Origin: Humisphaera borealis
GTDB lineage: Bacteria > Planctomycetota > Phycisphaerae > Tepidisphaerales > Tepidisphaeraceae
Reading direction: 5' to 3'
Assembly (NCBI RefSeq): GCF_015169395.1
Contig: NZ_CP063458.1
Location: 1,922,001 to 1,986,000, forward strand
Length of the DNA stretch: 64,000 nt
The translations under genes were made by a program, and so were the position numbers. Below the pieces are notes generated by a model. It had not been told where the DNA came from and did not search any database. It was given only the letters and a program-made list of their open reading frames with translations. Every line of letters begins with the position of its first letter. The stretch's first letter is position 1. Shown here in pieces: positions 35,196 through 44,250 of this stretch.

Positions 35196-38081
35196 TCAAG
35201 GCCCGATCGGCCGGACTGCCGGTTCCGGCGAGTTTGGTTGCGTGAAGGGCATTCGCCCGCGGCCCTGCTCGTCGAGCGTTCGGTCAAACTCACCGGGTCG
35301 GATGGCCTTGGGTGCCACCTTCAGACCCTGCTGGAGGTCGCCAGTCGAGCCTTCCATCTGCTCCGGCTGCTGCGCGACATGCGGCGTCAGGAAGATAAGC
35401 AGTTCCGTCTTACTCTTGGCGATCTGTGTCCGGGCGAAGATCGACCCGATGATCGGAATGTCTCCGAGGATGGGAATCTTCGCGATCGTGCTCGTCTTTC
35501 GATCTTCCATCAACCCGCCGATCACAATCGTCTGCCCCGTACGAACCGCGACGCGGCTTTCCGCCGACCGCTTGGCGATCACCGGCGCGCTCACGCCGTC
35601 GCTGATCGGCACCGTGGTCCCGGTGAGCTGGCTGATCTCCGGGATCACGTCCATGATCACCAGGCCGTCGGGATTCACGTGTGGCGTTACATTCAGGATG
35701 ATGCCGACGTCCTGGTACTGGATCGTATTGATCTGCTGTCCATTGTCGGTGATGCGCGTGTTGGTGATGAACGGCACTTCGTTGCCCACCGTGATACTCG
35801 CAAGCTGGTTGTCGCTCGCCAGGATGTACGGCCGCGATAGCACGTCGAGTTTGCCCGCCGTCGCCAGCGCGTGCAGCGTCACATTGAGCTTGTCCTCGAG
35901 CAGGCTCACGACCAGGCCCGTCGCCTGGCTGGCGTTGCCGAAGTTGCCGCCGACGGTCGTGCCCTGCCCATTGGCCCGGCGGTTGACGATCGAGAAGTCG
36001 ACGCCGAAGTCCGCGCCGTCGTCGTGAGTCACCTCCGCGACCAGCACCTTGATTAGCACCTGCGGCACCGGGCGGTCCAGTTCGCCGATGATCTGCTTCA
36101 CCCGCTCCTGGTGCTTGGTCTTGGTGGTCACCAGCAGCGCGTTGGTGTCGCGGTCGGCGACAACAAAGACCTCGCCGGACAGCTCGGTCAGGAATCGCGC
36201 CGACGCCGGAGACAGTGGCTGGCCGCCGGGCGACTGATTGCGGTCGTCGCGTCGCGATCGGCCCGATGAACGGCCGGTGCCGCTGCCGTTATCGCTCCGC
36301 CCACCCCCGCCGCCACCAGAGCCCTGCTGCTGGCGCATCATCGCCTGCTGGTTGGGGTCCTGCTGCTGGTTCTGGCCGCCCCGGTTTTCGTAGTTGCCGA
36401 AGAGCGTATTCAGAACCACTTCCAGCCGCGCCGCCTGCCCGTTCCGCAGCCGGTAGATAAACATCGCCTCCTCGGCGATGGGATTGGCGTCCATCTTCTG
36501 CACGAGGTCTTCGACGACCTTTATCATCTCCGTCGGCGCGGTGACGATGATGGAGTTCGTCCGGTCGTCGCTTGAAACGATCACCCTGGGCTTGGCCTTG
36601 GATGACGATCCGCCGCCCATACCGATGAACAGGATGCCGAACGGATTGCTCTTGTCTTTCTCGTCGGGATCGAACGTCTGTCGCAGAAGCTTGGCGGTGG
36701 TCCAGGCGTCGGCGTACTTCAGTTGAAACACTTTCAGTTCGGCTGTTGACGCGGGGTTGGCGTCGAGCGACTTGATCAGGTCTTCCACACCTTTGAGCAC
36801 TTCCGCCGGCGCCGAAACAATCACGCTATTCGTTCGCTGGTCGTGAGTGACGTTGATTTTCGGCTTCTCGCCACCACCGGACGATCGGCTGAAGCGACCG
36901 TAGTACCCCATGTCGTCGAAGGGGGACGACCGGTTTTCCTCTCCCTTGATGACGCTGGCGATCAACTTCGCGGTGGTTTCGGCGTCGGCAAACTTCAGAG
37001 GGAAGGCTTTGAGCTGCGACGCCGGGATCGGGTTGTTGTCCAAGTCCTTGATGATGCCTTCGATCAGTTTGAGCGCTTCGCCGGGCCCGATGACGAACAG
37101 CGTGTTGGTGCGCTCATCGGCGACAGCGCTGATCTTGGACTTCAGTGCCTGCTCCACTGCCCCGCCAGGAATCAGGCCCCCGGGGCCGCCGGATGGGGGC
37201 ATCATGGGGATCGGTTGCCCCTGCTGCTGCATCATCTGTATTTGCTGCGGCGTGAGCTGTCCCCCGCCGCCACCCCCGGGGAACATCGTCGTCAGCAGTG
37301 TCGCCGTTCGCTGGGCGTCGGCGTACTTGAGGACAAAAGCCTTGAGGTTCATGCTCGCGGCTTCGCGGATATCCAGGGCCGCGATCACCCGCGCCACCCG
37401 GCGGATGTTGTCGCCGGTGTCGGTGATCACGATCGCGTTACTCAAGCTGCTCGCGGTGACGTCGGCATCCGTCGGCAGCAGTGGCGTCAGATCCTGCCGG
37501 AGCTTGAGGGCATCGACATTCTTGATCGGAATCACCTGGGTGATGAGCATCTGCCCGGCGACGATCTGCTCGGGGTCGGAACCGATGTGAACCGGCAGGT
37601 CCCCCTTCTTGGCTTTCTCGCGCGGGCGAATCCTGAGCACCTTTTCGTTGATGCTCGCCGTGTAACCGCTCGATTGCAGAACGGTACTGATAAGAGAAGC
37701 CGCCTCGGTCATGTTCACCGGGGCCTTGCTGATGACCGTCAGTCGGGCATCCAGTGTTCCCTCTTTAACCACCGTGAGTCCGGCCGACTCGGCCAGAAAG
37801 TCGAGGATGACATCAACCGGCGTGTCCTTGAAGTTCAGGCTGATCTGACCGGCTGGCAGTGTTGCCGGCGACGTTGCGGCAGCGCTCGCCGGGCGTGTTG
37901 CCGCCGTCGTGGGCGGGTCCGCGGGGCCGCCGGGAACGACTGACGGCGCGGTGGCAGGCACCGTGGCGGGAGTTGTCGCCTGTCCGCGCAGTCCGGCCGG
38001 AATCGAAACCGACGCCGCAGCGGCGAGCAGGGCCAGGGTGGTCTGTCGCAAGGCGCATCGGCCGATGGTGATTCGGGGCAT
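35196..38081 (-). CDS. gspD: Type II secretion secretin GspD with expanded N-domains
   Basis: A 961-residue outer-membrane channel protein with a signal peptide. N0 is at about 65-150 (FKDTPVDVILDFLAESAGLT). The next domains are secretin N repeats marked by similar strands: DALKLRQDL, KYADAQRTATLL, KFADAETTAKLI, KYADAWTTAKLL and GQAARLEVVL. That makes five where three are usual. Two low-complexity inserts occur, one Gln/Met/Pro/Gly-rich after the second repeat and one Gln/Gly/Ser/Arg-rich before the last part. The secretin barrel begins near PQVLIKVLVAEV and ends in GQTIVIGGLMED and ELLIFLTPHV. It follows the gspC-like gene by 55 bases. Confidence 0.9.
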   Translation of the reverse strand: MPRITIGRCALRQTTLALLAAAASVSIPAGLRGQATTPATVPATAPSVVPGGPADPPTTAATRPASAAATSPATLPAGQISLNFKDTPVDVILDFLAESAGLTVVKEGTLDARLTVISKAPVNMTEAASLISTVLQSSGYTASINEKVLRIRPREKAKKGDLPVHIGSDPEQIVAGQMLITQVIPIKNVDALKLRQDLTPLLPTDADVTASSLSNAIVITDTGDNIRRVARVIAALDIREAASMNLKAFVLKYADAQRTATLLTTMFPGGGGGGQLTPQQIQMMQQQGQPIPMMPPSGGPGGLIPGGAVEQALKSKISAVADERTNTLFVIGPGEALKLIEGIIKDLDNNPIPASQLKAFPLKFADAETTAKLIASVIKGEENRSSPFDDMGYYGRFSRSSGGGEKPKINVTHDQRTNSVIVSAPAEVLKGVEDLIKSLDANPASTAELKVFQLKYADAWTTAKLLRQTFDPDEKDKSNPFGILFIGMGGGSSSKAKPRVIVSSDDRTNSIIVTAPTEMIKVVEDLVQKMDANPIAEEAMFIYRLRNGQAARLEVVLNTLFGNYENRGGQNQQQDPNQQAMMRQQQGSGGGGGGRSDNGSGTGRSSGRSRRDDRNQSPGGQPLSPASARFLTELSGEVFVVADRDTNALLVTTKTKHQERVKQIIGELDRPVPQVLIKVLVAEVTHDDGADFGVDFSIVNRRANGQGTTVGGNFGNASQATGLVVSLLEDKLNVTLHALATAGKLDVLSRPYILASDNQLASITVGNEVPFITNTRITDNGQQINTIQYQDVGIILNVTPHVNPDGLVIMDVIPEISQLTGTTVPISDGVSAPVIAKRSAESRVAVRTGQTIVIGGLMEDRKTSTIAKIPILGDIPIIGSIFARTQIAKSKTELLIFLTPHVAQQPEQMEGSTGDLQQGLKVAPKAIRPGEFDRTLDEQGRGRMPFTQPNSPEPAVRPIGP

Positions 38082-38136
38082 GGGGGTTCCAATGGGAGGC
38101 TGCAAGCCACTTGCGCGAAACGTACGGTCGATTCAC

Positions 38137-38937
38137 TTACGGCGAAGCATCCGATGATGTCGAACCGCCGAGGAACAAGGTCATCCCGGTTTGGTTCGGC
38201 GCGGCAAAGATCTGCTCCGCTGCCACCGGTGGCGCAGACGGTTGACCGCCGGGCTGCGGCTTGCCCGCAGGATTCCCGGCTGGCTGAGACGTGGGCGTTG
38301 TCGGCACCGCGACCGACTGCCCGAACAGGTTCTGCCCCGGCCTTACCGTCGTGAGCATGGAGCCTGACTCGAACGTCAACTGATCAATACTGACGCTCCC
38401 CAGTCGACCGCCGGCCAGCGAATCGCCTTGCCGATGCCGAGTAATCTGTCGAGTGCTCATGTCTTCGACGAACGCCGTGCGCACGCCGTCGGTCACTCCG
38501 ACCCCGCGCAGCACCAGTACCGCCGCAGGTCCTGAGGCAGGCACAGACCGATCGGCTGTAGCGGCCGTTCCCCGCCGCGGATCGGAAAACAGGCTGCGAC
38601 CCAGGAGCGCGCGATAAACCTGAGGCAATGGAGGCGCCGCAGCGATCTGGAATGTCGCGGCCGGCTGAGATGCGGCGACCGGGGCAGTGGCCGACGTCTC
38701 GACATGATTCCAACGTAAGACTTCTCCCCATGAGGTGCCGGGCCTTGTCATCGTCGAATCGGCGGGTGCCGCCGTTGCCGTCAGATGGCCGTGCGCCTCC
38801 GCGGCGGCCGCTCGCGCGAGACGCGCCGGTGCAGGGCCGATTGCGACAAACGCCGCGACGATCGCGCACGCCACCGACAAAGCAAGCAGCAATCGTCTTC
38901 GTATTCTCGCCACCACACCCTCGGCGCAAAAGGACAT
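38137..38937 (-). CDS. GspC-like type II secretion protein
   Basis: A 266-residue inner-membrane protein with an N-terminal span (about 13-37). A Pro/Ala/Thr-rich linker follows, then a homology-region-like domain: YRALLGRSLFSDPR, VLVLRGVGVTDGVRTAFVED, RHRQGDSLAGGRLGSVSIDQ. This is the order seen in GspC, which connects the secretin to the inner platform. A PDZ domain is not evident and the tail is Gln/Pro/Gly-rich. Being directly upstream of gspD supports the call. The ATG at 38937 is preferred because an earlier in-frame start lies inside a repetitive palindrome. Confidence 0.72.
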   Translation of the reverse strand: MSFCAEGVVARIRRRLLLALSVACAIVAAFVAIGPAPARLARAAAAEAHGHLTATAAPADSTMTRPGTSWGEVLRWNHVETSATAPVAASQPAATFQIAAAPPLPQVYRALLGRSLFSDPRRGTAATADRSVPASGPAAVLVLRGVGVTDGVRTAFVEDMSTRQITRHRQGDSLAGGRLGSVSIDQLTFESGSMLTTVRPGQNLFGQSVAVPTTPTSQPAGNPAGKPQPGGQPSAPPVAAEQIFAAPNQTGMTLFLGGSTSSDASP

Positions 38938-38978
38938 TATTAATTCGATTCTCACGACGGCGTAGCGGGTTGCCGCAT

Positions 38979-39034
38979 TTGTGGTGCGGGCTTTAGCCTG
39001 CATCCGAATGTGCAGGCTAAAGCCCGCACCACAA
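38979..39034. repeat. Perfect 24-bp inverted repeat, REP-like
   Basis: The arms at 38979-39002 and 39011-39034 are exact inverted copies with an eight-base loop. The core GCGGGCTTTAGCCTGC is like known repetitive extragenic palindromes. Both strands read 'MQAKARTT' from it, which explains spurious starts of long frames on either side. Confidence 0.8.
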
Positions 39035-39299
39035 CAAGCCCGCTACACCGACCCGAGATCCGGTCTCGTTCGGTCGAAAAACCACCGCCACTCACCAGAG
39101 ACGCGCGAACCATCCTCGAGTTTCAGCAACTCACAATCAGATCGAAACAACCAGCTGCCTTATCGATAAAGAACGTCAACCCCTGGACATCGGCGCGCTC
39201 AATCACCCACCATGATCCTCCGCTCGTCACGAGCATAGCAGGTCATCCAGATCGCCAACAAACTTGCCTCTCTCCGGCGACAAACCTGCTCCGAGGGCA
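39035..39299. other. Intergenic stretch, no gene seen
   Basis: 265 bases between the REP-like palindrome and the end of the DUF2231 gene. I saw no terminator, promoter or RNA that I can defend. Confidence 0.5.
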
Positions 39300-40613
39300 T
39301 CACTTCGCCGTCGTCACCTCGGCGGGGTTGAACTTCAGAATGCTGCCTGCGGGCGTGTCGAGCGTCATCAGAATGCCGAGCCAGATCTGCACGCCCAGGA
39401 CGGCGACCAGTACGACCGAGAGCATCGACAGAATCCACTTTCGCCGGGGAGCCCAACGCGCCAGCGCCGCCATCAGCAATGGCAGGACGATGATCGCTAA
39501 GCCGCCGACGACGTGGGCGAGTCGGCGATTAAGATTCAGCGGATTCTCAGCTGCCGGTGCCGTGGGGTCGAGAGGTGCCGCGGGCGTCTTGATCGTTTCC
39601 CAGAGGACCACGGCGATCGAGCGGTTGTCGTGCGAAGCGCGACTGCCGGCGTCGGTCTGGCCGGCGAGAAACCACAGCCCCAGCGCCGACGACACCACCG
39701 CCAGCAGGCAGGTCAGCAGCCAGAATCGCGCCGCCGGCGCGTTCTCGCGCACCACCGACATCGCCGCCGCGGGTTTGAAGCTTCGCAGCATCGCCAAGTC
39801 GTGCGGAACAGCAGGCCGGACACCGGGCTCGGCAACGCCGGTCAGAAGTTTCTCTTCGTCTTCGGCAGACAGCGGCACGTCAACGCTTGCGGCATTCCTG
39901 AACGCCAGCGCCATCGCCGCCAGTGCGGCGGCGATCGCCAGTCCGGCGACGACAATGTGCGTCTGCAAAGGTGGCACGACGTCGATGATCGATCCAGCCG
40001 TCCGAGCCTCGGTCATCTCCCGCGCCGCGCCGGGCTGGGTGGTGGGGAACATCGCCGCCGGCAGGTTGCGCCGCTGATCCATCTGGACAGCCGTTCCATG
40101 TCGGTACACCGCTTCGCCGCCCATCCAGGCACCCCAGAGCATCACGGCGGTCGCGCCGATCAGCAGGATGCCGCTGGGAATGTAAAGATTGCGCCGCAAG
40201 CGGTCAGACGAACCCATCCAGATCAGGACGACAAGGACGGCCAATGCAGTCGCCGGGCCGGCACGCCAGATATGCCCGGAAACCATGCGCCATTGGTCGC
40301 CTTCGGCATCGGATGCGCCGGTTTTGCCATTGTGGAGATCGGTCCTGCTCAATACGTCGACCCACGAAGTGTCCACCTTTGCACCCGGCGGCATCGACCG
40401 GCGAGCGGTATCTGACAGGGCATACACGCCACTCGCCGCTACCGGGATCATGGACAGCGCCCCGATCCCGATCATCCACCGGGCGGCGGTACGGGCATTG
40501 CTTCCGCGGTACAGAAAGCTGAACAGCTCGATCAGCAATCCGACGACCAACAGCCCGATCGGGATGTGGATCAGCGCGATATGGAGATTCGGTTGAATCA
40601 ATGGAGCACCCAC
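39300..40613 (-). CDS. DUF2231-type multi-span membrane protein
   Basis: A 437-residue inner-membrane protein starting at a GTG codon. About eight spans are visible. The N-terminal LHIALIHIPIGLLVVGLLIE and the later HIVVAGLAIAAALAAMALAF and AHVVGGLAIIVLPLLMAALA place His residues near span starts, the pattern of DUF2231 and related cytochrome-like proteins. An approximate internal duplication is suggested. A heme or copper role is possible but not shown. It lies upstream of the gspC/gspD pair with a REP-like palindrome between, so co-transcription is uncertain. Confidence 0.7.
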   Translation of the reverse strand: MGAPLIQPNLHIALIHIPIGLLVVGLLIELFSFLYRGSNARTAARWMIGIGALSMIPVAASGVYALSDTARRSMPPGAKVDTSWVDVLSRTDLHNGKTGASDAEGDQWRMVSGHIWRAGPATALAVLVVLIWMGSSDRLRRNLYIPSGILLIGATAVMLWGAWMGGEAVYRHGTAVQMDQRRNLPAAMFPTTQPGAAREMTEARTAGSIIDVVPPLQTHIVVAGLAIAAALAAMALAFRNAASVDVPLSAEDEEKLLTGVAEPGVRPAVPHDLAMLRSFKPAAAMSVVRENAPAARFWLLTCLLAVVSSALGLWFLAGQTDAGSRASHDNRSIAVVLWETIKTPAAPLDPTAPAAENPLNLNRRLAHVVGGLAIIVLPLLMAALARWAPRRKWILSMLSVVLVAVLGVQIWLGILMTLDTPAGSILKFNPAEVTTAK

Positions 40614-41108
40614 AGAGTAGGAAAAGATTCAGTGGTTCGCGGACGGTCCTTATCTGAAATTAGTCGTCTCCATGTCAAGGCAGGAACTTTGCCACACGAT
40701 GTGTATCTCAGAACACATTCGATTTGTGATAGAGCCAACTCTGATCCAGGCAAAATGGTCTGGTATGACGCGAACCTCGACGAATTGTCGCCCGTTTCAC
40801 GCTGCCACATGAAGCTGCTGTTCTGACCAGACGATAAGAAAGATTGCGCGGATAAGGGGTCTTCCCCTTGCGAGCAGATGGACATTGCAAATAGGTTGCC
40901 TGAAGCGGATATTGGACCTGTTTGGCCGTCGCGCGGGCCATAGGCCCCCGCCACTAGCCCCCTTGGAGTGCACTGACTTGTTCAGGGCTATCCTTACTCC
41001 GGAGGGAATCGCGACTCTATTGGATGTACCTGCTGCAGGATGGTTTAACGCTGTCGAGTTCGACGCCGCCCGAGCACCCTGACGGGCACCTGCGGCGCAT
41101 ATGAATGG
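40614..41108. other. Long region upstream of the exopolysaccharide locus
   Basis: About 495 bases between the divergent DUF2231 and WecG-like genes with no supported gene. The DNA is clearly lower in GC than the flanking genes. It holds one sigma-54-like site and probably the main promoter region of the exopolysaccharide operon. Confidence 0.55.
40678..40693 (+). promoter_or_regulatory. Weak sigma-54-like promoter upstream of the exopolysaccharide locus
   Basis: AGGCAG-N5-TTGC: the GG at 40679-40680 and GC at 40691-40692 have the exact -24/-12 spacing. Two of the usual bases differ (T to A, C to G). It is 415 bases before the first gene, so this is only a candidate. Confidence 0.3.
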
Positions 41109-43157
41109 ATGTGTATGTTCCGACGTTATGGCGAACAGTTCTGGGAAAACGAGTCGGCGAACCTGCCCGACAAACAAGCATCGCGCCGCTCGGCGCGACG
41201 CCAGGCCGTCCAGTCCCCGCGTGCCCGCGAGCTCCCGGTCGTTGAGATCGCCGGTGTCGAACTCCACGCCATCACCGAACAGCAGACCATCGATCACATC
41301 ATCGCCGAACTGAATGACGGTCGCGGCGGCGTTGTGGTTACGCCCAATGTCGATCACATCCGCCGGTGCACGCGGGATCTTCAGTTTCACGCAATGGTTT
41401 CCGAGGCCGACCTGGCCGTTCCCGACGGCATGCCGGTGATCTGGGCGAGCAAGATCGCCGGCACGCCCCTGCCGCAGCGCGTCGCCGGGTCCAGCCTGGT
41501 CTCCACCCTGTCGGGCGCGGCCGCCAAGGCGGGCAAATCGATCTTCCTTCTAGGCGGAGACCCCGGCGCGGCCGAGGGTGCCGCTAACGTTCTTCAGGAA
41601 CGCTTTCCGGGCATCAAGATCGCCGGTATCCACTTTCCGCCGTTCGGTTTCGAGAAAAACCGCGCGATGTGGAAGGAGCTCACCGACGCCCTCGAAGCGG
41701 CCAAGCCGGACATCGTGTATGTCGCGCTGGGTGCGCCCAAGCAGGAAATCACGATCTACAAGCTTCGATCGCTGCTCCCGAACGCCTGGTTCCTGGGTGT
41801 GGGTGTGTCGTTCAGCTTTCTGGCCGGGATGGTTTCGCGCGCACCGAAGTGGATGCAGAAGACCGGCCTGGAGTGGACGCACCGGCTGTTCCAGGAGCCG
41901 GGCAAGCTCTGGAAGCGGTACATCGTCGCCGGCATTCCGTTCGCGATCGGCCTGCTGAGCAGTTCGGCGATGCAGGGCGTGCCGAATCGGTTCCGTCGCT
42001 GGCGTTACGGGTCGCCCGACCGCGTCGTCGCTGCCCCCGTTTCCACTTTGCCGCCGGACGGCTCGGACCCCGCTCGATCCTCGTCCCTGACGGGCACCGG
42101 CACACCAACGGCCACTACGAGCCCCTCGTCCGCGGCAGGCGGTACCCCGTCGGAACAGACCACTGCAACGGCGAGCACGCCTTCCGTCCCACCGCCGCCG
42201 ACGACCCGCGTCGGCCGGCCTGTCACCCACAGCGTCGAAGACATTCTCAAGCGGCTGAGGGCGGTCATCCTGCTCGGCGGGTCGGTGCGGCCGAGCCCGT
42301 TGTCGGCCGCCGCCAGCCGATCGGTCCTCGACCTTCCGCTGGACGAAAACGGTTCGCTGCTGAACTTCTGGCTCGGCCAGTGTGCCGAGGTGGCGAAGCT
42401 CGCCGCCCTGGAAAAGCTGCCGATCCGCGTGCTCGTCAACCACGCCGCCCGCGAGCCGGTCAGCGCCGGCGAAAAGTACATGGGGCTCTTCCGGGTCGAA
42501 CGCGACCTGTCCGAATACCGCGGCACCGGCGGCGTGCTCCGCGACGTGACGGCCGAGTACGCCGAGGAAGATTTCGTCCTCGTCGCCAACGCCTGTCAGA
42601 TCCTGCTCGACCCGTTGTCGGCGATCACGCTGGCGCTGGCCCGCCAGGGCGGCGACGTCAACCTGCTGTCGCACGACGACGGGACGCCCAGCGGCGTACA
42701 GTTGCTTCAGTGCAAGACCGTCCGGCACATCAGCGAGGCCGGCTACCACGATATGAAGGAGCAGGCCCTTCCGGGCATCTCCGCGACGTACGACGTCAAG
42801 ATCATGCGCCACCGGCGGCCGACCGGCCTGCCCATCCGCACGCTCGAAGACTACATGATGGGCCTGCGGCTTTATCACCGCCGAAAGGCCGGCAAGCCTA
42901 TGGTGACCGATCCCCTGGCCGAAGACTGGACGCCGGCGTTTTCGCTGGTTGAGGCCGGGGCCAACGTGTCTCCGGCGGCCCGCATTCACGACTCGGTCGT
43001 GCTCGCCGGCGCCACCGTCGAGAGCAACGCCGTCGTCGTCCGCTCGCTCGTCTGCGGCGACGCGACGGTGCGGACGGAGCGGACGCTCGTCGATCAATAC
43101 GTCACCGCCGCGCCCAAGAACTTCCCGAACCCGGTTCCGGTGGCGGCGACGTGGTAA
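41109..43157 (+). CDS. WecG/TagA/CpsF glycosyltransferase fused to a nucleotidyltransferase-like domain
   Basis: A 682-residue two-part protein. Residues 40-290 are a WecG/TagA-type glycosyltransferase (ELHAITEQQTIDHIIAEL, VVTPNVDHIRRC, FLLGGDPGAAEGAANVLQE, VALGAPKQEITIYKLRS), which adds a sugar to a lipid-linked carrier. A Pro/Thr/Ser linker (about 305-370) leads to a second domain starting RLRAVILLGGSVRPSPL with LPLDENGSLLNFWL, GTGGVLRDVTAEYAEEDFVLV and, at the end, short hexapeptide-like steps (SPAARIHDSVVLAGATVESNAVV). That resembles mannose-1-phosphate guanylyltransferases with a left-handed helix. The canonical GGxGTR loop is absent, so activity is uncertain. It opens the five-gene exopolysaccharide/exosortase locus. 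Confidence 0.85.
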   Translation: MCMFRRYGEQFWENESANLPDKQASRRSARRQAVQSPRARELPVVEIAGVELHAITEQQTIDHIIAELNDGRGGVVVTPNVDHIRRCTRDLQFHAMVSEADLAVPDGMPVIWASKIAGTPLPQRVAGSSLVSTLSGAAAKAGKSIFLLGGDPGAAEGAANVLQERFPGIKIAGIHFPPFGFEKNRAMWKELTDALEAAKPDIVYVALGAPKQEITIYKLRSLLPNAWFLGVGVSFSFLAGMVSRAPKWMQKTGLEWTHRLFQEPGKLWKRYIVAGIPFAIGLLSSSAMQGVPNRFRRWRYGSPDRVVAAPVSTLPPDGSDPARSSSLTGTGTPTATTSPSSAAGGTPSEQTTATASTPSVPPPPTTRVGRPVTHSVEDILKRLRAVILLGGSVRPSPLSAAASRSVLDLPLDENGSLLNFWLGQCAEVAKLAALEKLPIRVLVNHAAREPVSAGEKYMGLFRVERDLSEYRGTGGVLRDVTAEYAEEDFVLVANACQILLDPLSAITLALARQGGDVNLLSHDDGTPSGVQLLQCKTVRHISEAGYHDMKEQALPGISATYDVKIMRHRRPTGLPIRTLEDYMMGLRLYHRRKAGKPMVTDPLAEDWTPAFSLVEAGANVSPAARIHDSVVLAGATVESNAVVVRSLVCGDATVRTERTLVDQYVTAAPKNFPNPVPVAATW

Positions 43158-43258
43158 GGTGCGTCTGTTAAGATGGGTCATGAGCAGGCCCCACGGATGG
43201 AGCCCGCTTTTCCGGGTCGCCTGACGGGCCCGGCCGCCCCCGACTGTTTGCCATTCCA

Positions 43259-44200
43259 ATGTCCACGGCATCGCCCAACCTCCTGTCGTACGCTTCGGCC
43301 TCGGTCAAACGCGGACCGCGGTTCCATCCGCTGCGTCGGCTGCGCATCGAACGGTGGACCTATTCCCACGCCGCCATGGCCGTCCTGATGGGCGCCCTTG
43401 GCGTCGGCGCGACCCTCGAAGCCTGGAAGGACATCTACGGGCTGGCGACCAAGGACTCGGAATACAGCCACATTTTCCTGGTGCCCATCGTCTCGCTCTG
43501 GATGATCTTTTCCCGCCGCATGCGCATCCGGCACTGCAAGCCGATCGGAACGCTCTTCGGCGTGCTGATCGCCGCCCTGGGGTGGGGCCTTTACACCTAC
43601 GGCTACTACAACGGCTACCAGACCATCTGGCACTGTGGCGCGGTGGTCGTCGTGATCGGCTGCATTCTGTCGGTCCTGGGCAAACACGCGCTATTCAGGT
43701 TTTTCCCGGCGATTGTCGTGCTCGTGTTTCTCATCCCCGTCCCGCCCCACCATCGCCTGACGATCGCTCAGCCGATGCAGGTCTGGACCGCGGAAGTTTC
43801 CGAAGCCGTGCTGACTCTATTCGGCGTACAGGTACAACGCTCGGGCAGCAACCTCCTGGTCAATAACGTTCCGGTCCTGATCATCGAAGCGTGCAACGGG
43901 CTTCGTGGCGTGTTCTCGCTGATCCTCGTCTCCTACGCGTTCAGCTTCGGACTGCCGCTGCGGAACTCCGTCCGCTTTATCGTTCTGCTCGCCAGCCCGG
44001 TCAGCGCCATCCTGTGCAACGTCATCCGCGTCGTACCGACCGCGTACATCTACGGCTACGCGTCGAGCCAGACCGGCTACTACCTTCACGAAGTGCTCGG
44101 CTGGCTGATGCTCCCGATCTCATTCATGATTCTGCTGGGTGTCATTCGCTTGCTCCGATGGGCGATGGTGCCCGTGATGAAGTACTCGTTAGCGGCGTAG
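43259..44200 (+). CDS. Exosortase
   Basis: A 313-residue inner-membrane protein with about eight spans. The exosortase catalytic residues are all present: Cys212 in IIEACNGLRGV, Arg257 in CNVIRVVPTAY and His277 in YYLHEVLGW. Exosortases are transpeptidase-like enzymes that process proteins with a C-terminal PEP-CTERM-like signal and usually sit in exopolysaccharide loci. It begins 101 bases after the WecG-fusion gene and is followed by epsI. Subtype cannot be fixed by eye. Confidence 0.95.
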   Translation: MSTASPNLLSYASASVKRGPRFHPLRRLRIERWTYSHAAMAVLMGALGVGATLEAWKDIYGLATKDSEYSHIFLVPIVSLWMIFSRRMRIRHCKPIGTLFGVLIAALGWGLYTYGYYNGYQTIWHCGAVVVVIGCILSVLGKHALFRFFPAIVVLVFLIPVPPHHRLTIAQPMQVWTAEVSEAVLTLFGVQVQRSGSNLLVNNVPVLIIEACNGLRGVFSLILVSYAFSFGLPLRNSVRFIVLLASPVSAILCNVIRVVPTAYIYGYASSQTGYYLHEVLGWLMLPISFMILLGVIRLLRWAMVPVMKYSLAA

Positions 44201-44250
44201 GCAGCAGGCAGAAGACAATGACTGACTCCCGACGACTGACTTCGTAAAAC

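Noticed and set aside
39010-40077. Plus-strand frame beginning in the REP-like palindrome
   Set aside because: It starts inside the inverted repeat (same first residues on both strands) and lies opposite the DUF2231 gene.
41078-41100. Second sigma-54-like site just before the WecG-fusion gene
   Set aside because: GG and GC spacing fits, but the -12 element is GCGC instead of TTGC and it lies too close to the start codon.
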